From Porticoccaceae bacterium (GTDB taxonomy: Bacteria; Pseudomonadota; Gammaproteobacteria; Pseudomonadales; Porticoccaceae): a DNA stretch of 6,291 nucleotides. The first letter of the stretch is position 1. Each line of letters starts with the position of its first letter. Location of the stretch: positions 1 to 6,291 of the forward strand of contig JALNZZ010000120.1 in assembly GCA_023229065.1 (NCBI GenBank). The letters run 5' to 3'. The notes beneath the pieces were generated by a model, which saw only the letters and a list, made by a program, of their open reading frames with translations, made no database searches and was not told the origin of the DNA. The position numbers and the translations under genes were made by a program. This document shows, piece after piece, positions 4,991 through 6,291 of this stretch.

Positions 4991-6291
4991 TTAGAAATCG
5001 ATCTGGGCACGCACTGTCAGGGTGTTCAGGTCCAGTCCATCAAGGGCATGTCCAGGCCTGTCCACATCCAGTACATGGGTGTAGTTAGCGGCAAAGCGCA
5101 GATTGTCGAGGGCGTACCAGTTAAGGCCCAGAGTGAGGTTCTCCAGCTCGCCACCGATGACGCCGCCATCGGTCAGGTCGGCACTGCTATAGCGCAATCC
5201 CACCTCCCAGGCACCGATACCACCCTTGTTAACAGGGTTGGCAACCCGCGGCCGATCAAAGACGCCTGTGCTGGCGCGATAGGTGCGCGGCTCGCCGGTC
5301 AGGGTGTAGCTGGCGTAGGCATACCAGGCATTCAGATCGACATCGTCGAGGCCGCTCTCGCGGTTGAGGGTCGTGCCGATGTACTCACCCTGCAGTGAGA
5401 AGGGACCAAACACGGCGCCAGCTTCCAGACCGACGGAATAAAAATCCTCGACGCCCTGGATGGTGCTGGTATCGACCACCCGCACACCGGTGACATTCGT
5501 TTCCGGACGCGATGAGAAGCGCAGCTCATTGGTGGAATCTTCCGGCTTGTGGAAACGACCGGCGATACCCAAATGAACGATATTGTTGCCATCGTTGACG
5601 GGGGCAAAGGTGAAGCGCCCGTTCAGATCCCAGCCTTCGTCACCCTCGGAACCGACATCGCCCTCGGCGCGCTCGCCAAAAACACCAAGCGCCGTCGACC
5701 AGTTGCTGCCCGCCGTGTTGTAGCCAATACCGAGCCGCCGATCGGGGCTGAACAAATCGGTGACGCCGCGCTCGATAAAGGTGGTGGCCAAACCGCTGGC
5801 GAGATGCTCCAGACCCAGCGGCGCCTTGAAGTTACCGACGGTAATATGATGGGGACCAAAGCCTGTGTACTGAATCCAGGCATCCCGCAGGCCGCGACTG
5901 CCGCTGTCGGAGCCGCCGGGGCGGGAAAAGTCATACTGATAGCGATAACTCCAGTGCTGACCCACAGTCCCCCGCACGTCGAGAAACAGGCGGCGAATGG
6001 CCGTGCCATCGCCAAAATCCGCGCCGCTGCTGGCATCGTGGAAGGCAGCATCCGCTTGCAAACGACCGCCCACCTGGAAGGAAAAGTCGTTGTCCACGGA
6101 CTTGAAGACCAGGCTGCGCCCATTGGTGGTGGCAACCACATTACCCTTGGGAGCCACTGCGGTTTCCTGTATCTGCGCCTGCTGCTGGCCCGGGGCCGCT
6201 TTTTGCTGTTCCAGTTCCTGCAGCAGGAACTGCACCTGCTGCTCCAGCTTCTGAATACGGACCTCAGCCTCACTGTCGCCCTGCGCATGGC
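4991..6291 (-). CDS. OprO/OprP-family outer-membrane porin (5' end beyond the window)
   Basis: Predicted outer-membrane beta-barrel porin of the phosphate-selective porin O/P family, here probably serving sulfate or thiosulfate entry. The 432 visible residues start HAQGDSE, which looks like the end of a signal peptide cut at xHA|Q; only the signal peptide seems missing. Next comes a short coiled coil (about residues 7-30) with apolar residues A8, I12, L15, V19, L22 and L26 in heptad spacing, then a Gln/Ala/Pro-rich linker and the barrel. Family-like stretches are FSFQVGGRLQADAAF (6085-6041), RRLFLDVRGTVGQHWSYRYQYDF (6004-5936), LRDAWIQYTGF, VGNFKAPLGLEHL and LFSPDRRLGIGYN. Alternating amphipathic strands continue to a terminal Phe (VRAQIDF), the usual BAM signal. 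A GTG at 6235 could pass for a start but would discard half of the coiled coil. Substrate choice is inferred from the sulfate genes 54 bases downstream; phosphate or another anion remains possible. Confidence 0.88.
   Translation of the reverse strand, partial: HAQGDSEAEVRIQKLEQQVQFLLQELEQQKAAPGQQQAQIQETAVAPKGNVVATTNGRSLVFKSVDNDFSFQVGGRLQADAAFHDASSGADFGDGTAIRRLFLDVRGTVGQHWSYRYQYDFSRPGGSDSGSRGLRDAWIQYTGFGPHHITVGNFKAPLGLEHLASGLATTFIERGVTDLFSPDRRLGIGYNTAGSNWSTALGVFGERAEGDVGSEGDEGWDLNGRFTFAPVNDGNNIVHLGIAGRFHKPEDSTNELRFSSRPETNVTGVRVVDTSTIQGVEDFYSVGLEAGAVFGPFSLQGEYIGTTLNRESGLDDVDLNAWYAYASYTLTGEPRTYRASTGVFDRPRVANPVNKGGIGAWEVGLRYSSADLTDGGVIGGELENLTLGLNWYALDNLRFAANYTHVLDVDRPGHALDGLDLNTLTVRAQIDF

Noticed and set aside
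6233..6235. GTG as the porin start, with GGAG 8 bases before it
   Set aside because: The frame stays open to the window edge, with a continuous heptad pattern and a probable signal cleavage site upstream; GGAG is part of codons for that helix.

Overview
The window holds one functional theme, uptake of inorganic sulfur anions across both membranes, and every gene lies on the minus strand. In transcription order (high to low coordinates) it contains: an OprO/OprP-type outer-membrane porin (5' end cut by the window edge), the periplasmic sulfate-binding protein Sbp, the inner-membrane permeases CysT (CysU) and CysW, the ATPase CysA, and, after a 158-base gap, a second periplasmic binding protein. 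The second one matches thiosulfate-binding CysP rather than Sbp; its 3' end is cut by the left edge.

The organism looks like a Gram-negative proteobacterium. It has an outer-membrane porin ending in Phe and Sec-type signal peptides on the binding proteins. The Sbp, CysP, CysT, CysW and CysA proteins are closely similar to the enterobacterial and pseudomonad families. Coding DNA is moderately GC-rich. A gammaproteobacterium, possibly free-living or marine, is the best guess, but the window gives no taxonomic marker and genus cannot be assigned.

Layout: porin 6291-4991, 54-base gap, sbp 4936-3911, 67-base gap with a strong GC-rich hairpin, cysT 3843-2977, 34-base gap, cysW 2942-2052, 59-base gap with a short direct repeat, cysA 1992-922, then an AT-richer 158-base gap with a perfect 14-bp palindrome and a plausible promoter, then cysP from 763 to the edge. 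For cysT and cysW I chose starts well inside the longest open frames, because a Shine-Dalgarno sequence and family length both support the shorter proteins.

Working model: the porin admits the anion to the periplasm; Sbp (sulfate) or CysP (thiosulfate) captures it; and the shared CysT-CysW-CysA2 translocator imports it for cysteine synthesis. The unusual points are the placement of the two binding proteins at opposite ends of the permease genes, the apparent separate promoter for cysP, and a phosphate-selective-porin family member built into a sulfate locus. These are variations on known systems; I see no evidence of a wholly new system, mobile element, CRISPR array or RNA gene here.
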